Of a DNA stretch of 64,000 nt, positions 34,079 to 41,703 are shown piece by piece. Both the position numbers and the translations under genes were made by a program. Below the pieces are notes generated by a model that searched no databases, was not told the DNA's origin, and saw nothing but the letters and a program-made list of their open reading frames with translations. The first letter of the stretch is position 1. Every line of letters begins with the position of its first letter. Origin of the DNA: Thermoplasmata archaeon (lineage in GTDB: Archaea; Thermoplasmatota; Thermoplasmata; Lutacidiplasmatales; UBA184); assembly GCA_022750335.1 (NCBI GenBank), contig JAKIVX010000001.1, forward strand, positions 5,350 to 69,349, in the 5' to 3' direction.

Positions 34079-35971
34079 CTACTCTCCTTCCGGCGCCGCA
34101 GCTCCCGAACGGACGGCGAGCCGGGCCACGAGACTGATGCCGAGCATCATCGCCAGCAGCACCAGCGCCGCGCCGTAGGCGTCCGTCCGAAGGTTCTGGT
34201 ACGACGAGGCGAAGTTGGCGAAGATGAACGGAGTGAGCGCGGCGGTCTGGGTGTTCAAGCTTGAGAACCAGAAGCTGCTCCCCCCCGCGGTGAGGAGGAG
34301 CGCCGCGGTGTCCCCGAGGGCCCGCGACGCGGCGAGCAGGATTCCCGTCACGAGGGCGCTGCGCGCGCTCCCGAGCACCACCCGCACCGTGACCCGATGC
34401 CGCGGGAACCCAAGCGCCGTCGCGGATTCCCGGACCCCGGTGGGAACGGAACGCAGGGCTTCGATCGTGGCCCGCGTGACGATCGGGATCATGATGACCG
34501 ACAGGGCCACCCCACCGGAGAGGGCGCTGAGCGCCGCGTTGTGGTCGAAGTAGATGAAGAGCACGAAGACGAACACGCCGAGGATGATGGTCGGGATCCC
34601 GGTCATCACGTCGGCGAGGAAACCGACCAATTTTCCGAACGAGTTCCGGCCGTACTCCGCGACGTAGATCCCCGCCAGGAGTCCCATCGGAACGGCGATC
34701 AGCGCGCCGAGCCCGAGCATGATGAACGTCCCCTGGATCGCCGGACCGATCCCGCCGAGAGAGCACGTCGTGAAGGGGTTCGGGTTGCAGCCGAGCGGCG
34801 GGAGCGAGGTGTAGAACGATGGTTGCACGACCGCCGGTCCTCCCAGTCTGGCCAGCGTCAGGATGACGCTGGCGAGCGGGGCGATGGCGATGACGAGACA
34901 GAGGACGGTGAGACCCACGACCGTCCACTGGACTCCCCGACGCCGGACCAAGCGGGACCGGACCCCAGCGGCGACCCGCGCCCGCCACGCCGGAGGCTCT
35001 CCTCCGGTCCCCGGCTCCGCGGGGGAGGTCGCGGCCAAGACGAGCGAGCGGCGGGACCGGCGATGACGGCGCGGCCGGTCCGGGCTCCCTCCCTCGGTCG
35101 CCGACCCGAAACGCCACAGGAGTCCACGAGCCACGACGTTGACGAGCACGGTGATCGCGAGGAGGATCAGCGCCATCTCGAGCAGCGCCTGGTAGGCGAG
35201 GCTGGCAGGGGTCAACTCGCTGAAATTGTTCACGATCCATGAGGCGAGGGTCGCTCCCGGCGAGAAGATGGTACCCGGAAGGATGTAGACATTTCCGATG
35301 ACCATCGTGACCGCGATCGTTTCCCCGAGGGCCCGACCGAGTCCCAGCATGATGCCCGCGACGATGCCGGTTCGGGCGGGGCCCAGCACGGCCATCCGCG
35401 TCGCTTCCCACCGCGTCGCCCCGAGGCTGAGGGCCGACTCCCGGTAGATGCGGGGGACGGCGAGCATCGATTCGCGCGATATCGCGGCGATGGTGGGAAG
35501 GATCATCACCGTCAGGACCAGCGTCGCGGTCAGGAGGTCGTAGCCGAGGGAGCCCGACGGCGGGAACGGCCACCGACCGCCGGTGAGGGAGGTCAGACCC
35601 GGCTCGATAGTCGAGTTCATGAGGGGAACGATGACGAAGAACGCCCAGAATCCGTAGACGACCGACGGGATGGCAGCCGATAGGTCGACGACGTAGGTGA
35701 GGGGCCGGCGCAGCCACGCGGGCGCGATCTGGGTGAGAAAGATGGCGACTCCCAGCGCGATCGGAACGGCGAGCAGGAGAGCGAAGAGGCTAGTGAGGAT
35801 GGTGTCGACGATGGCCGGGCCGGCGCCGAAGACGTTGTGCGGCTCGTCCCAGACGGTGCCGAAGAGGAATCCGATTCCAAAGTGGGTCAGCGAGGGCCAC
35901 GCGGATTCGACCAGGAACCCCGTGAGCAACGCCAGGAGGACGAGGATCCCGAGCGCCGCGAGGCCGGCCAC
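34079..35971 (-). CDS. Fused phosphate ABC transporter permease PstC-PstA
   Basis: One 630-residue ORF encodes both Pst permeases, normally separate proteins. The PstC half (residues 1-290) has '[38 protein letters not shown]', '[13 protein letters not shown]' and the permease loop '[44 protein letters not shown]'. An Arg/Pro-rich linker (about 290-345) follows. The PstA half repeats the pattern ('[18 protein letters not shown]', '[44 protein letters not shown]'). Start GTG 35971 is the only canonical codon; the frame is open upstream (LLRWLGRTFHG precedes it), so translation might begin slightly earlier at a CTG. A 112-base gap separates it from pstS. Confidence 0.95.
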   Translation of the reverse strand: MAGLAALGILVLLALLTGFLVESAWPSLTHFGIGFLFGTVWDEPHNVFGAGPAIVDTILTSLFALLLAVPIALGVAIFLTQIAPAWLRRPLTYVVDLSAAIPSVVYGFWAFFVIVPLMNSTIEPGLTSLTGGRWPFPPSGSLGYDLLTATLVLTVMILPTIAAISRESMLAVPRIYRESALSLGATRWEATRMAVLGPARTGIVAGIMLGLGRALGETIAVTMVIGNVYILPGTIFSPGATLASWIVNNFSELTPASLAYQALLEMALILLAITVLVNVVARGLLWRFGSATEGGSPDRPRRHRRSRRSLVLAATSPAEPGTGGEPPAWRARVAAGVRSRLVRRRGVQWTVVGLTVLCLVIAIAPLASVILTLARLGGPAVVQPSFYTSLPPLGCNPNPFTTCSLGGIGPAIQGTFIMLGLGALIAVPMGLLAGIYVAEYGRNSFGKLVGFLADVMTGIPTIILGVFVFVLFIYFDHNAALSALSGGVALSVIMIPIVTRATIEALRSVPTGVRESATALGFPRHRVTVRVVLGSARSALVTGILLAASRALGDTAALLLTAGGSSFWFSSLNTQTAALTPFIFANFASSYQNLRTDAYGAALVLLAMMLGISLVARLAVRSGAAAPEGE

Positions 35972-36083
35972 TCCGTGAAAGGTCCGACCCAGCCACCGGA
36001 GGAGGCGGATCCGTTGGGCGAGCGGGGCCCCTTGGGGGAGCCCCGCCTTGGGTTGCTTCGTCGGTGCTACGTTCGGCCCCCCC

Positions 36084-37334
36084 TCAGCACGAAGGGATCG
36101 ACGCTCCGTTGTACGTCATCGTTCCGATCCCCGTCACGTCATTCTGTAGGACCGAGTTGGGGAGTGCGGGGTAGTATAGGTTGGCCCCGGACGCGTAGCT
36201 CTGACCCTCGGTCGACGAGACGACCCAGGCGAGCCACTGCACCAGGACCTGGGACTTCACCAGGGTGGGGGCAAAGCCCTTGTCGGTCGCCTTGTAGACG
36301 TAGAGATAGATGAACGTCGCGAGCGGGTAATCGCCTACCCCTTTCGCGTTGATCATGCTCACGTTGTACCAACTCGAGCCGGCCGAGGCCGACGGAAGCG
36401 ACGACAGGGCGGCGACCTTGTCGGCGATCGCCGTCGTGGTGTCGGCGAGCGTCGGGGCGATGAACTTCCCCGAAGGGTTCTCGATCGCAGCGTACCCGAT
36501 GTTCTTGCTGTTCAGGTTGATCACGTCGGTGAGGTCGCTGTAGCTGATGGTATACTGGGTCGAGTTGACGATGCTCAGCAACGCCGAGTTCGAGGACTGG
36601 GCGGTCTGCTTGGCCCCCGCCGGGAACTTGACCGACAGGCCCTGCCCGACCGTGTGGTTCCAGTACGTGCTCTCCTGGGACAGGTAGCTCGTGAAGACAT
36701 ACGTCGTTCCCGCCGAGCCGGACCGGTCGACCGTGGTGATCGTGGCGTTCGGGAGGGTGACGCCTGGGTTCAGGGAGGCGATCGTCGCGTTGTCCCAGTT
36801 CGTGATGGTCCCGTTCCAGATGTCGGCCAGGACCGCTCCCGTGAGGTTCAGGTGGGTCGAAATCGGGAGGGCGCTCCCCAGGTTGTAGACGATCGTGATC
36901 GCGCTCCCCGTGATGGGCAGCGTGAGCGCAGGAGACGGGAGAGCGGCAGACTCGGTCGAGGAGAGAGGGTTGTCCGCGATCGCGAAATCGATACTCGCGG
37001 AAGTAAAGTGGGTGATTCCGGTCCCCGAGCCGGCACCGGGGTAGTTGACCTGGTTGCCGGTCTGGGACGCGTACGCCGCACCCCAAGCGAGGACGAGAGG
37101 GGTGGCGATCTGGGCACCATCTCCCTGCAGGGTGACCGGCCCGCAGACGGCGCTCTTGGTCTTCGCTCCGATCCAATGCTCTTCGTACGCGAGCCCGACC
37201 CCGCCCACGACGATGACGAGGACCACGACGACGGCGACGATCAACATCGTGTTGGACTTGCGTCGCACCACCGGCGGCGAATTCGAAGGCGCAGGGGGGG
37301 CGCTCCCATCGGCGGCGACGGATGTTCCGCTCAT
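36084..37334 (-). CDS. pstS: Phosphate-binding protein PstS, membrane-anchored
   Basis: This 416-residue extracellular phosphate receptor is anchored by one N-terminal helix ('TMLIVAVVVVLVIVVGGVGLAY') after a short Pro-rich cytosolic tail. The binding domain has 'LQGDGAQIATPLVLAWGAAY', 'QVNYPGAGSGTGITHFTSASIDFAIADNPLS' (phosphate-binding Ser/Thr/Asp set), 'VDRSGSAGTTYVFTSYLSQ' (RSGSxGT loop) and 'NIGYAAIENPSGKF'. Several NxS/T sequons suggest glycosylation. The ATG at 37334 has GGAGG 7 bases upstream. The track's TTG at 37481 is unlikely. A leader of about 125 bases may precede it from the AT-rich element at 37479-37496. Confidence 0.95.
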   Translation of the reverse strand: MSGTSVAADGSAPPAPSNSPPVVRRKSNTMLIVAVVVVLVIVVGGVGLAYEEHWIGAKTKSAVCGPVTLQGDGAQIATPLVLAWGAAYASQTGNQVNYPGAGSGTGITHFTSASIDFAIADNPLSSTESAALPSPALTLPITGSAITIVYNLGSALPISTHLNLTGAVLADIWNGTITNWDNATIASLNPGVTLPNATITTVDRSGSAGTTYVFTSYLSQESTYWNHTVGQGLSVKFPAGAKQTAQSSNSALLSIVNSTQYTISYSDLTDVINLNSKNIGYAAIENPSGKFIAPTLADTTTAIADKVAALSSLPSASAGSSWYNVSMINAKGVGDYPLATFIYLYVYKATDKGFAPTLVKSQVLVQWLAWVVSSTEGQSYASGANLYYPALPNSVLQNDVTGIGTMTYNGASIPSC

Positions 37335-37478
37335 CGGCCGGCCTCCGAGTTTGTCGAGGGTTCGCCGTTCGGCGTCCGCAGCTTTTGCACCCGCACCGGG
37401 GGTTCGGTCATACAGGCGGCCGAGAAAGGGGGGGTGTGATATCCCATCGGAAAAGCGCACGTTTTCCTTGCGGATGCG

Positions 37479-37496
37479 CAAATTTCGTATAATTTG
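37479..37496. promoter_or_regulatory. AT-rich inverted repeat, candidate pst promoter/operator
   Basis: CAAATT-TCGTAT-AATTTG is a perfect 6-base inverted repeat with a 6-base spacer, standing out in GC-rich sequence upstream of the pst operon. On the minus strand it contains AATTATACGAAATT, a good TATA-like stretch. It could be the promoter, an operator for a phosphate regulator, or both. Confidence 0.5.
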
Positions 37497-37703
37497 TCCT
37501 ACGATACCCGCAGAAAGTGAGAATCTTCGTCAGCCGGAAATCGACCAGCGGCGATGCCCGGCGGCCCGGATTCGACCCGAAGCCGGACCTCCGCTGTCCC
37601 ATTGCCAATTCGGAAGCGAAGATGGGCCGACCCGATGGGGGGACCAATCCAGGGTCCTCCCTCCCCCGCGCGGTCGTCGCGCGGGAGTCCGGGCCCCATC
37701 CAA

Positions 37704-37712
37704 ATGTATTCA
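37704..37712 (+). promoter_or_regulatory. TATA-like box for APS kinase
   Basis: ATGTATTC (within AAATGTATTCATT) is centred about 29 bases before the ATG at 37737. It overlaps an in-frame upstream ATG at 37704, which is therefore unlikely to be transcribed. Confidence 0.5.
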
Positions 37713-37736
37713 TTCGTCGAGCGGCGTCGGGGGCCG

Positions 37737-38285
37737 ATGCCGGAAGCCGGGTCGGCCGAGCGTGACGGGTTCGTGGTCTGGATCGAGGGACTCTCTGGAT
37801 CCGGAAAGACCACGCTCTCGGCTGAGGTAGCGAAGCGTCTCCGCGCCTCTGGCTGGAAGACGGAGGTGCTGGACGGCGATGAGGTTCGCCGCATGGTTTT
37901 CCCGGAACTCGGATGGTCGCGCAAGGACCGGGAGACCCATGCCCGACGGGTGAGCTACGTCGCCCATCTGCTCGCTCGGAATGGCGTCGCGGTCGTGGTG
38001 GCGATGATCACCCCGTACGAGACCTCCCGGCAGGCAGCACGCTCCGTACAGGGCCCTCGGTTCACCGAGGTGTGGCTGACGTGCCCTATCGAGGTCTGCC
38101 GAACGAGGGATCCCAAGGGAATCTACAGTCGCCCCGCTGGGTCGTCCCCTTCGCATGTCACGGGAGTCGATGACCCTTTCGAAGAACCCTTGAACCCCGA
38201 CCTCATTGTCGACACCTCGTCGGCTCCGGTCGAGGCATCCGTTCAGCGGATCCTGGGGCATCTCCAGGCCCGCGGTTTCACCTGA
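37737..38285 (+). CDS. cysC: Adenylylsulfate (APS) kinase
   Basis: This 182-residue enzyme phosphorylates APS to PAPS with ATP. It has P-loop 'IEGLSGSGKTTLSAEVAKRL', the APS-kinase block 'VLDGDEVRRMVFPELGWSRKDRETHARRVSYVAHLLARNGV', 'AMITPYETSRQAARSV', 'EVWLTCPIEVCRTRDPKGIYSRPAG' and 'VTGVDDPFEEPLNPDLIVDT'. The TATA box at 37704-37712 favours this ATG over earlier ones. No ATP sulfurylase or PAPS reductase is nearby, so PAPS might serve sulfation of surface glycans or sulfur assimilation elsewhere. It is divergent from pstS. Confidence 0.93.
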   Translation: MPEAGSAERDGFVVWIEGLSGSGKTTLSAEVAKRLRASGWKTEVLDGDEVRRMVFPELGWSRKDRETHARRVSYVAHLLARNGVAVVVAMITPYETSRQAARSVQGPRFTEVWLTCPIEVCRTRDPKGIYSRPAGSSPSHVTGVDDPFEEPLNPDLIVDTSSAPVEASVQRILGHLQARGFT

Positions 38286-38307
38286 TCCGACGTTCGCCCG
38301 CGCCGCC

Positions 38308-38985
38308 CTAGGGACCGCGGGACGGAGGGGTCTCCGAACTATTCGGAGAAGAGTCCGACCCCCGTAGTCGGCGGAGGACGTGGGCGCGCACTTCCGCGTC
38401 TCGGGGAGCGCCCCGGGTGCGCAACGCCTCGGCGACCGCGAGTTGGTGGGCCCTGGGCCGGTTCCCACCGAACTTGAACTTGGCTCGCACGTCCCGGATG
38501 GTGAGCCGGAGTCCCCGGATCGCCCCGAACTGCTGGGCGTAGGGATTGTCGCCGGCCTCGATGGGTTCGTGGCGGCCCTCGGGCTGGAAGTGGGCCATGA
38601 GGTCGGTCAGCAGTCGCGCGAGCTCGGCCGGGTCGTCCACGATCGCCGTTCCGCACCGGAGCTGAACTGTGGCGTAGTATGAGGTGGGGACCCCCCATTC
38701 CTCCGGCGCCTCCTCGCCGGCGTTCACGTAGCTGGGAATGTAGGCATACTCGCCGATCACCGAAAGGATGGCCACCGGCCGCTCCACCAGCGCCGCCCAC
38801 ACGGGGTTGTCCCGGACGAAATGAAGGACCACGGTCTCCTTCCCGTCGAAGGCGAAATGGCTTGGGCTCACTATCGGAAACTCGCGACCCGCACCGGGAG
38901 CGATCAAGGTTCCGAAGTCCTGTTCGAGGAGCAAGGTCCGCCACTCGTCGTCGGTGAGTGCGCGGTCCGAGGGGCGGATGATCAT
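38308..38985 (-). CDS. PaiB-like FMN-binding protein
   Basis: This 225-residue protein matches the PaiB/FMN-binding split-barrel family: 'MIIRPSDRALTDDEWRTLLLEQDFGTLIAP', 'SPSHFAFDGKETVVLHFVRDNPVWAALV', 'VIGEYAYIPSYVNAGEEAPEEWGVPTSYYATVQLRCGTAIVDDP' and 'QFGAIRGLRLTIRDVRAKFKFGGNR'. Bacterial PaiB is called a negative regulator of sporulation genes, but many homologues are flavin- or haem-binding redox proteins. The last 30 residues are Arg/Ser-rich. GGTTTAAGG about 45 bases upstream is TATA-like, with GGAGG-like sequence nearer the ATG. Confidence 0.82.
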   Translation of the reverse strand: MIIRPSDRALTDDEWRTLLLEQDFGTLIAPGAGREFPIVSPSHFAFDGKETVVLHFVRDNPVWAALVERPVAILSVIGEYAYIPSYVNAGEEAPEEWGVPTSYYATVQLRCGTAIVDDPAELARLLTDLMAHFQPEGRHEPIEAGDNPYAQQFGAIRGLRLTIRDVRAKFKFGGNRPRAHQLAVAEALRTRGAPRDAEVRAHVLRRLRGSDSSPNSSETPPSRGP

Positions 38986-39118
38986 TCGAGGTAGCTCCCT
39001 CCGTCTCCAGCGGTCAAAGCGATTCCCTCCTTAAACCGGGTCTTTCCCGGCGGCGCCGGGAATCGAACTCGTTTCCGATGAATCCCGACGGTCTCGTCGA
39101 GTGGGAGCGCACGCATCT

Positions 39119-39622
39119 CTAGTATTCGCCCTTGAGGCGATCCTTGGCACTTCGGTTGATGAGGGGGCCGCTGAGAAGGTTCGCATTGCTTACCGAGGCG
39201 ACGTTCCCGTCATCCAGCCGTAGCCAGACCGTGACCAGCCCGATCTGGACCACCCGCCCCGTAATTCCGCTCACCGTGATCGTGTCATTGACCCGGAGCA
39301 TGCGATTCTGGAGCAGGATGAAGCCCGCGATGATGTTCGCGAGCGTCGTTTGAAGGGCCAGGGTTGCTGCCAGCCCGACGAGGGCGGAGAAGGTAAGGCC
39401 GGAAATGAGGCTGATCGGGCCCACGAGACTGAACGACGTCGCCGCGGCGATGGCGACCGCTACGATCGTGATGCCTACCCGTGCGCCCCGGACCGACGTC
39501 GGGGGCGCGCCGCGATCCCGCAGTCGGGTAGACGCTGCCCGAGCGATGACGAAGCCGACCGCCAGGATGACGGCGGCCGCGATGACCGCCTCGATCTCGG
39601 GTGCGTACTCCCAGATGGTCAT
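39119..39622 (-). CDS. Short MscS-like mechanosensitive channel
   Basis: This 167-residue membrane protein has two N-terminal hydrophobic helices ('EAVIAAAVILAVGFVIARAA', 'VGITIVAVAIAAATSFSLVG') and a pore-lining TM3-type segment 'ALVGLAATLALQTTLANIIAGFILLQNRMLRVNDTI'. It ends with the start of the MscS beta domain ('VSGITGRVVQIGLVTVWLRLDDGNVASVSNANLL'). The large C-terminal domain of MscS is missing, making this a minimal version. It probably opens on hypo-osmotic shock. ATG 39622 is preferred to GTG 39652 given the GATTAATATCC box at about 39655-39665. Confidence 0.85.
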   Translation of the reverse strand: MTIWEYAPEIEAVIAAAVILAVGFVIARAASTRLRDRGAPPTSVRGARVGITIVAVAIAAATSFSLVGPISLISGLTFSALVGLAATLALQTTLANIIAGFILLQNRMLRVNDTITVSGITGRVVQIGLVTVWLRLDDGNVASVSNANLLSGPLINRSAKDRLKGEY

Positions 39623-39820
39623 GTGCCTCTGGCTCGATAGGACCGAGCGCACCGGATATTAATCGGGACCTGAACCTGATGGCGACTCCTTGGGAACCGC
39701 CGGGATCCAGAGCGATGGTCTTCGGGCTCCCGCATCTACCGGGCCGTTCTACGGCCGATCCCCCACGGTGACATGGCCCCCGTAGGTCGCCGCGGCATCC
39801 CAGCCAGTCCGCCCAAACGC

Positions 39821-39830
39821 ATATGATACT
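39821..39830 (+). promoter_or_regulatory. TATA-like box for PNPOx-family gene
   Basis: ATATGATACT is centred about 30 bases before the ATG at 39855. Confidence 0.5.
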
Positions 39831-39854
39831 CCCCGGAAGTCGACCGTCACTAAC

Positions 39855-40346
39855 ATGGCGGTCCTTACTGAGGATATGAAACGGGTCGTCCGGGCGCAGC
39901 GTCTAGGGTATGTCGCGACCGTATCCTCCGAGGGTCGACCGAACGTCTCCCCCAAGGGGTCGGTGACCGTGTGGGACGACGATCACCTGGTCTTTGCCGA
40001 CATCGAGTCGCCGCGCACGATCCGAAACCTCGAAGCCAACCCGAACACCGAGGTGAACGTCGTAGATCCGGGGATTCGCAAGGGGTACCGATTTACCGGC
40101 GTAGGAAAGATCCTCCGGTCCGGCGACCAGTACTGGAAGGTCCTCGAACACTACAAGGAGGAAGGGGCCGACATTCGCCGGGTCCGGGCCATCGTCCTGA
40201 TCCAGGTGACGGCCGCTTCCCCCGTGATCTCCCCCTGCTACCTGACCGGACTCTCCGAGGAGGAGGTTCGAGCACTGTGGACCGAGTGGCACCGGAAGGC
40301 CAGCGCAAAGACCGTGGTCGACCTGATCCCGCCGAACGACTTTTGA
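39855..40346 (+). CDS. Pyridoxamine 5'-phosphate oxidase-like FMN-binding protein
   Basis: This 163-residue split-barrel flavoprotein has 'TEDMKRVVRAQRLGYVATVSSEGRPNVSPKGSVTVWDDDHLVFADIESPRTIRNLEANPNTEVNVVDPG', the common PNPOx-like beta-barrel. The 'RPNVSPKG' loop is typical of F420- or FMN-binding members. Its substrate is unknown; a redox or detoxification role is likely. It is leaderless by TATA spacing and sits in a cluster with the PaiB-like flavoprotein. No C-terminal PNPOx domain is present, so it is not a true PdxH. Confidence 0.85.
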   Translation: MAVLTEDMKRVVRAQRLGYVATVSSEGRPNVSPKGSVTVWDDDHLVFADIESPRTIRNLEANPNTEVNVVDPGIRKGYRFTGVGKILRSGDQYWKVLEHYKEEGADIRRVRAIVLIQVTAASPVISPCYLTGLSEEEVRALWTEWHRKASAKTVVDLIPPNDF

Positions 40347-40416
40347 GGGTGGAGCGGATTCCGTGGTCCGGGTGTACACCCCGGCACCGTCCCGCCACGT
40401 GGATAACCGGAACTAG

Positions 40417-40881
40417 GTGCGCATGCTGGACGGCTTCCCCCCCTACGCTCCCAACCTGTCGGACCTTCTGGTCGTAGTCGAGATCGCGCTCGCTGTCATG
40501 CTCGTCGTGGGACTGGTTCTGGTGCGCACCGGGCACGTCCGAGCGCATATGATCCTCCAAAGTTCGATCATCTTCGTCAACATCCCTATCGTCCTGTATG
40601 GGATGGTCCCGGCCTACCTCACCTACGTGCTGCCCTATCTCGCTGCAGACTTTGGGCAGCCGACGGTCTTCGTACCGACCATCATGCTGGTGTGCGGCGC
40701 GGCTGCCGAGGCACTGGGGATCTACATCATACTCGTCGCGGGGACCAACTGGATCCCCGAACGACTCCGTTTTCGGCGCTACAAGCTCTGGATGCGGACC
40801 GAGCTCGTGTTGTGGTGGGGAGTCGTGATCGCGGGCCTCACGACGTACTGGCTCTTCTGGGTCCCCGGTGCGAGCCTCTGA
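40417..40881 (+). CDS. Four-helix membrane protein, DUF420-like
   Basis: This 154-residue protein has four predicted membrane helices ('LLVVVEIALAVMLVVGLVLV', 'HMILQSSIIFVNIPIVLYGMV', 'TVFVPTIMLVCGAAAEALGIYIILV', 'LVLWWGVVIAGLTTYWLFWV'). The His in 'GHVRAHMILQ' and the end 'RYKLWMRTELVLWWGVVIAGLTTYW' resemble the DUF420/CtaM family linked to cytochrome oxidase assembly; similarity is by eye and modest. The track start is GTG 40417; ATG 40423 is equally possible. GATAACC lies rather close upstream (40401-40407). Confidence 0.7.
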   Translation: MRMLDGFPPYAPNLSDLLVVVEIALAVMLVVGLVLVRTGHVRAHMILQSSIIFVNIPIVLYGMVPAYLTYVLPYLAADFGQPTVFVPTIMLVCGAAAEALGIYIILVAGTNWIPERLRFRRYKLWMRTELVLWWGVVIAGLTTYWLFWVPGASL

Positions 40882-41238
40882 ACTGAATCGGGACGGGATT
40901 CGCGTCCCTCGGAGTCCGTCCTAGTCCGGCCCATGCCAGGCGTCGAACCGACGAAGCCTCCGTCGGCCCTTGACGAGCTTCCCTTCTCGGATGGGGTGCG
41001 TCGGGGGGGTTCAAAGCGGCCATCGGACAGCGGGGGGAGCCGCTCGCTTTTTTTCGGTTGGGGCGAGCCCGCCATCGACCCTCCGACGTTGAAGGTCGAA
41101 GGAGATCGAAACCGCGAGGACCGCCCGCGGCGATCGCGGGAGGGTTGGCACCGCGGCCAGTTTCCGGGGAGGCAGGGGCGTTACCGACCCTTATCTGCCA
41201 TCCATGTCTCGTCCATCCGCCGATACTGTTGCACCGCG
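40882..41238. other. Intergenic region with terminator-like hairpin (357 bp)
   Basis: No gene is supported. It includes the hairpin plus T-run at 41029-41054 and a TATA-like TTATCTGC at 41191-41198 upstream of the small hypothetical gene. The long ORF from 40933 crosses it but has no coding character before residue about 100. Confidence 0.5.
41029..41054 (+). terminator. Hairpin followed by seven T
   Basis: AGCGG-GGGGAG-CCGCT forms a 5-base stem, and CGC then TTTTTTT follows. In this GC-rich window a T7 run is rare. It could end transcription from the DUF420-like gene, 148 bases upstream. Confidence 0.45.
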
Positions 41239-41589
41239 ATGCGGTTCTCAGGTCGGGGTGAGCACGTGAGGAAGATCCGTCAGAGCTTTCCCAAGAGACG
41301 CGAGATGCTCCAGACTCCCTTTACCCCGTTGCCGGACGAAGAGTTTCGCCAGCTGGTCGCGGGCGGGGCCGCTATCCCCGGTCTCGAGGGTTCGGTTCTG
41401 CTCGTGTCGAAGTGGCGTGACCCACCGGGAATGGACGTCGACGCATTCTTGGTCGCCCTGCGGAAGCAAGGTTCCACGCTGGAAGCACGACGGTTCAAGA
41501 CGGATGTCAACATCCGCGTCGTTCGGCACACCCCAGCGCCAGCGTGGGGAGGTCGGGCGTTGCCTCCGACCGCTCCGGTCCACCGCTGA
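41239..41589 (+). CDS. Small hypothetical protein
   Basis: This 116-residue protein is counted from ATG 41239; GTG 41266 (VRKIRQSFPKRREML) is an alternative. It reads 'LPDEEFRQLVAGGAAIPGLEGSVLLVSKWRDPPGMDVDAFLVALRKQG', a plausible alpha/beta protein with no known motif. The last 25 residues are Pro/Ala-rich. The TATA-like TTATCTGC at 41191 lies 40-75 bases upstream. I do not recognise a family, and the reading frame could still be spurious. Confidence 0.45.
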   Translation: MRFSGRGEHVRKIRQSFPKRREMLQTPFTPLPDEEFRQLVAGGAAIPGLEGSVLLVSKWRDPPGMDVDAFLVALRKQGSTLEARRFKTDVNIRVVRHTPAPAWGGRALPPTAPVHR

Positions 41590-41703
41590 GCTCCCCCGCC
41601 GCTCGCAGAGGGGCGGACGCCCCATTCGAGTTGATCGCGACCCTCGGGGCCTTGCCCCACCTCCGGAAGAACAGCCTCGGGTGGGTACGGCCACACGGAG
41701 GGG

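Larger units (their letters stand above)
37335..37736. other. Intergenic region between pstS and APS kinase (402 bp)
   Basis: No gene is supported here. It holds the pst promoter/operator candidate (37479-37496), a possible leader stem (GCGCA...TGCGC, 37455-37479), and the APS-kinase TATA box at 37704-37712. The centre (37500-37700) shows no clear signal. Confidence 0.6.

Noticed and set aside
34065-35717. 550-aa ORF in another frame of pstCA
   Set aside because: It has no membrane segments and an Arg/His/Asp-rich composition typical of GC-rich frame shadows.
40933-41238. N-terminal extension of the 218-aa ORF
   Set aside because: It crosses the hairpin/T7 terminator and a TATA-like box and lacks coding character; I kept only the part from 41239.
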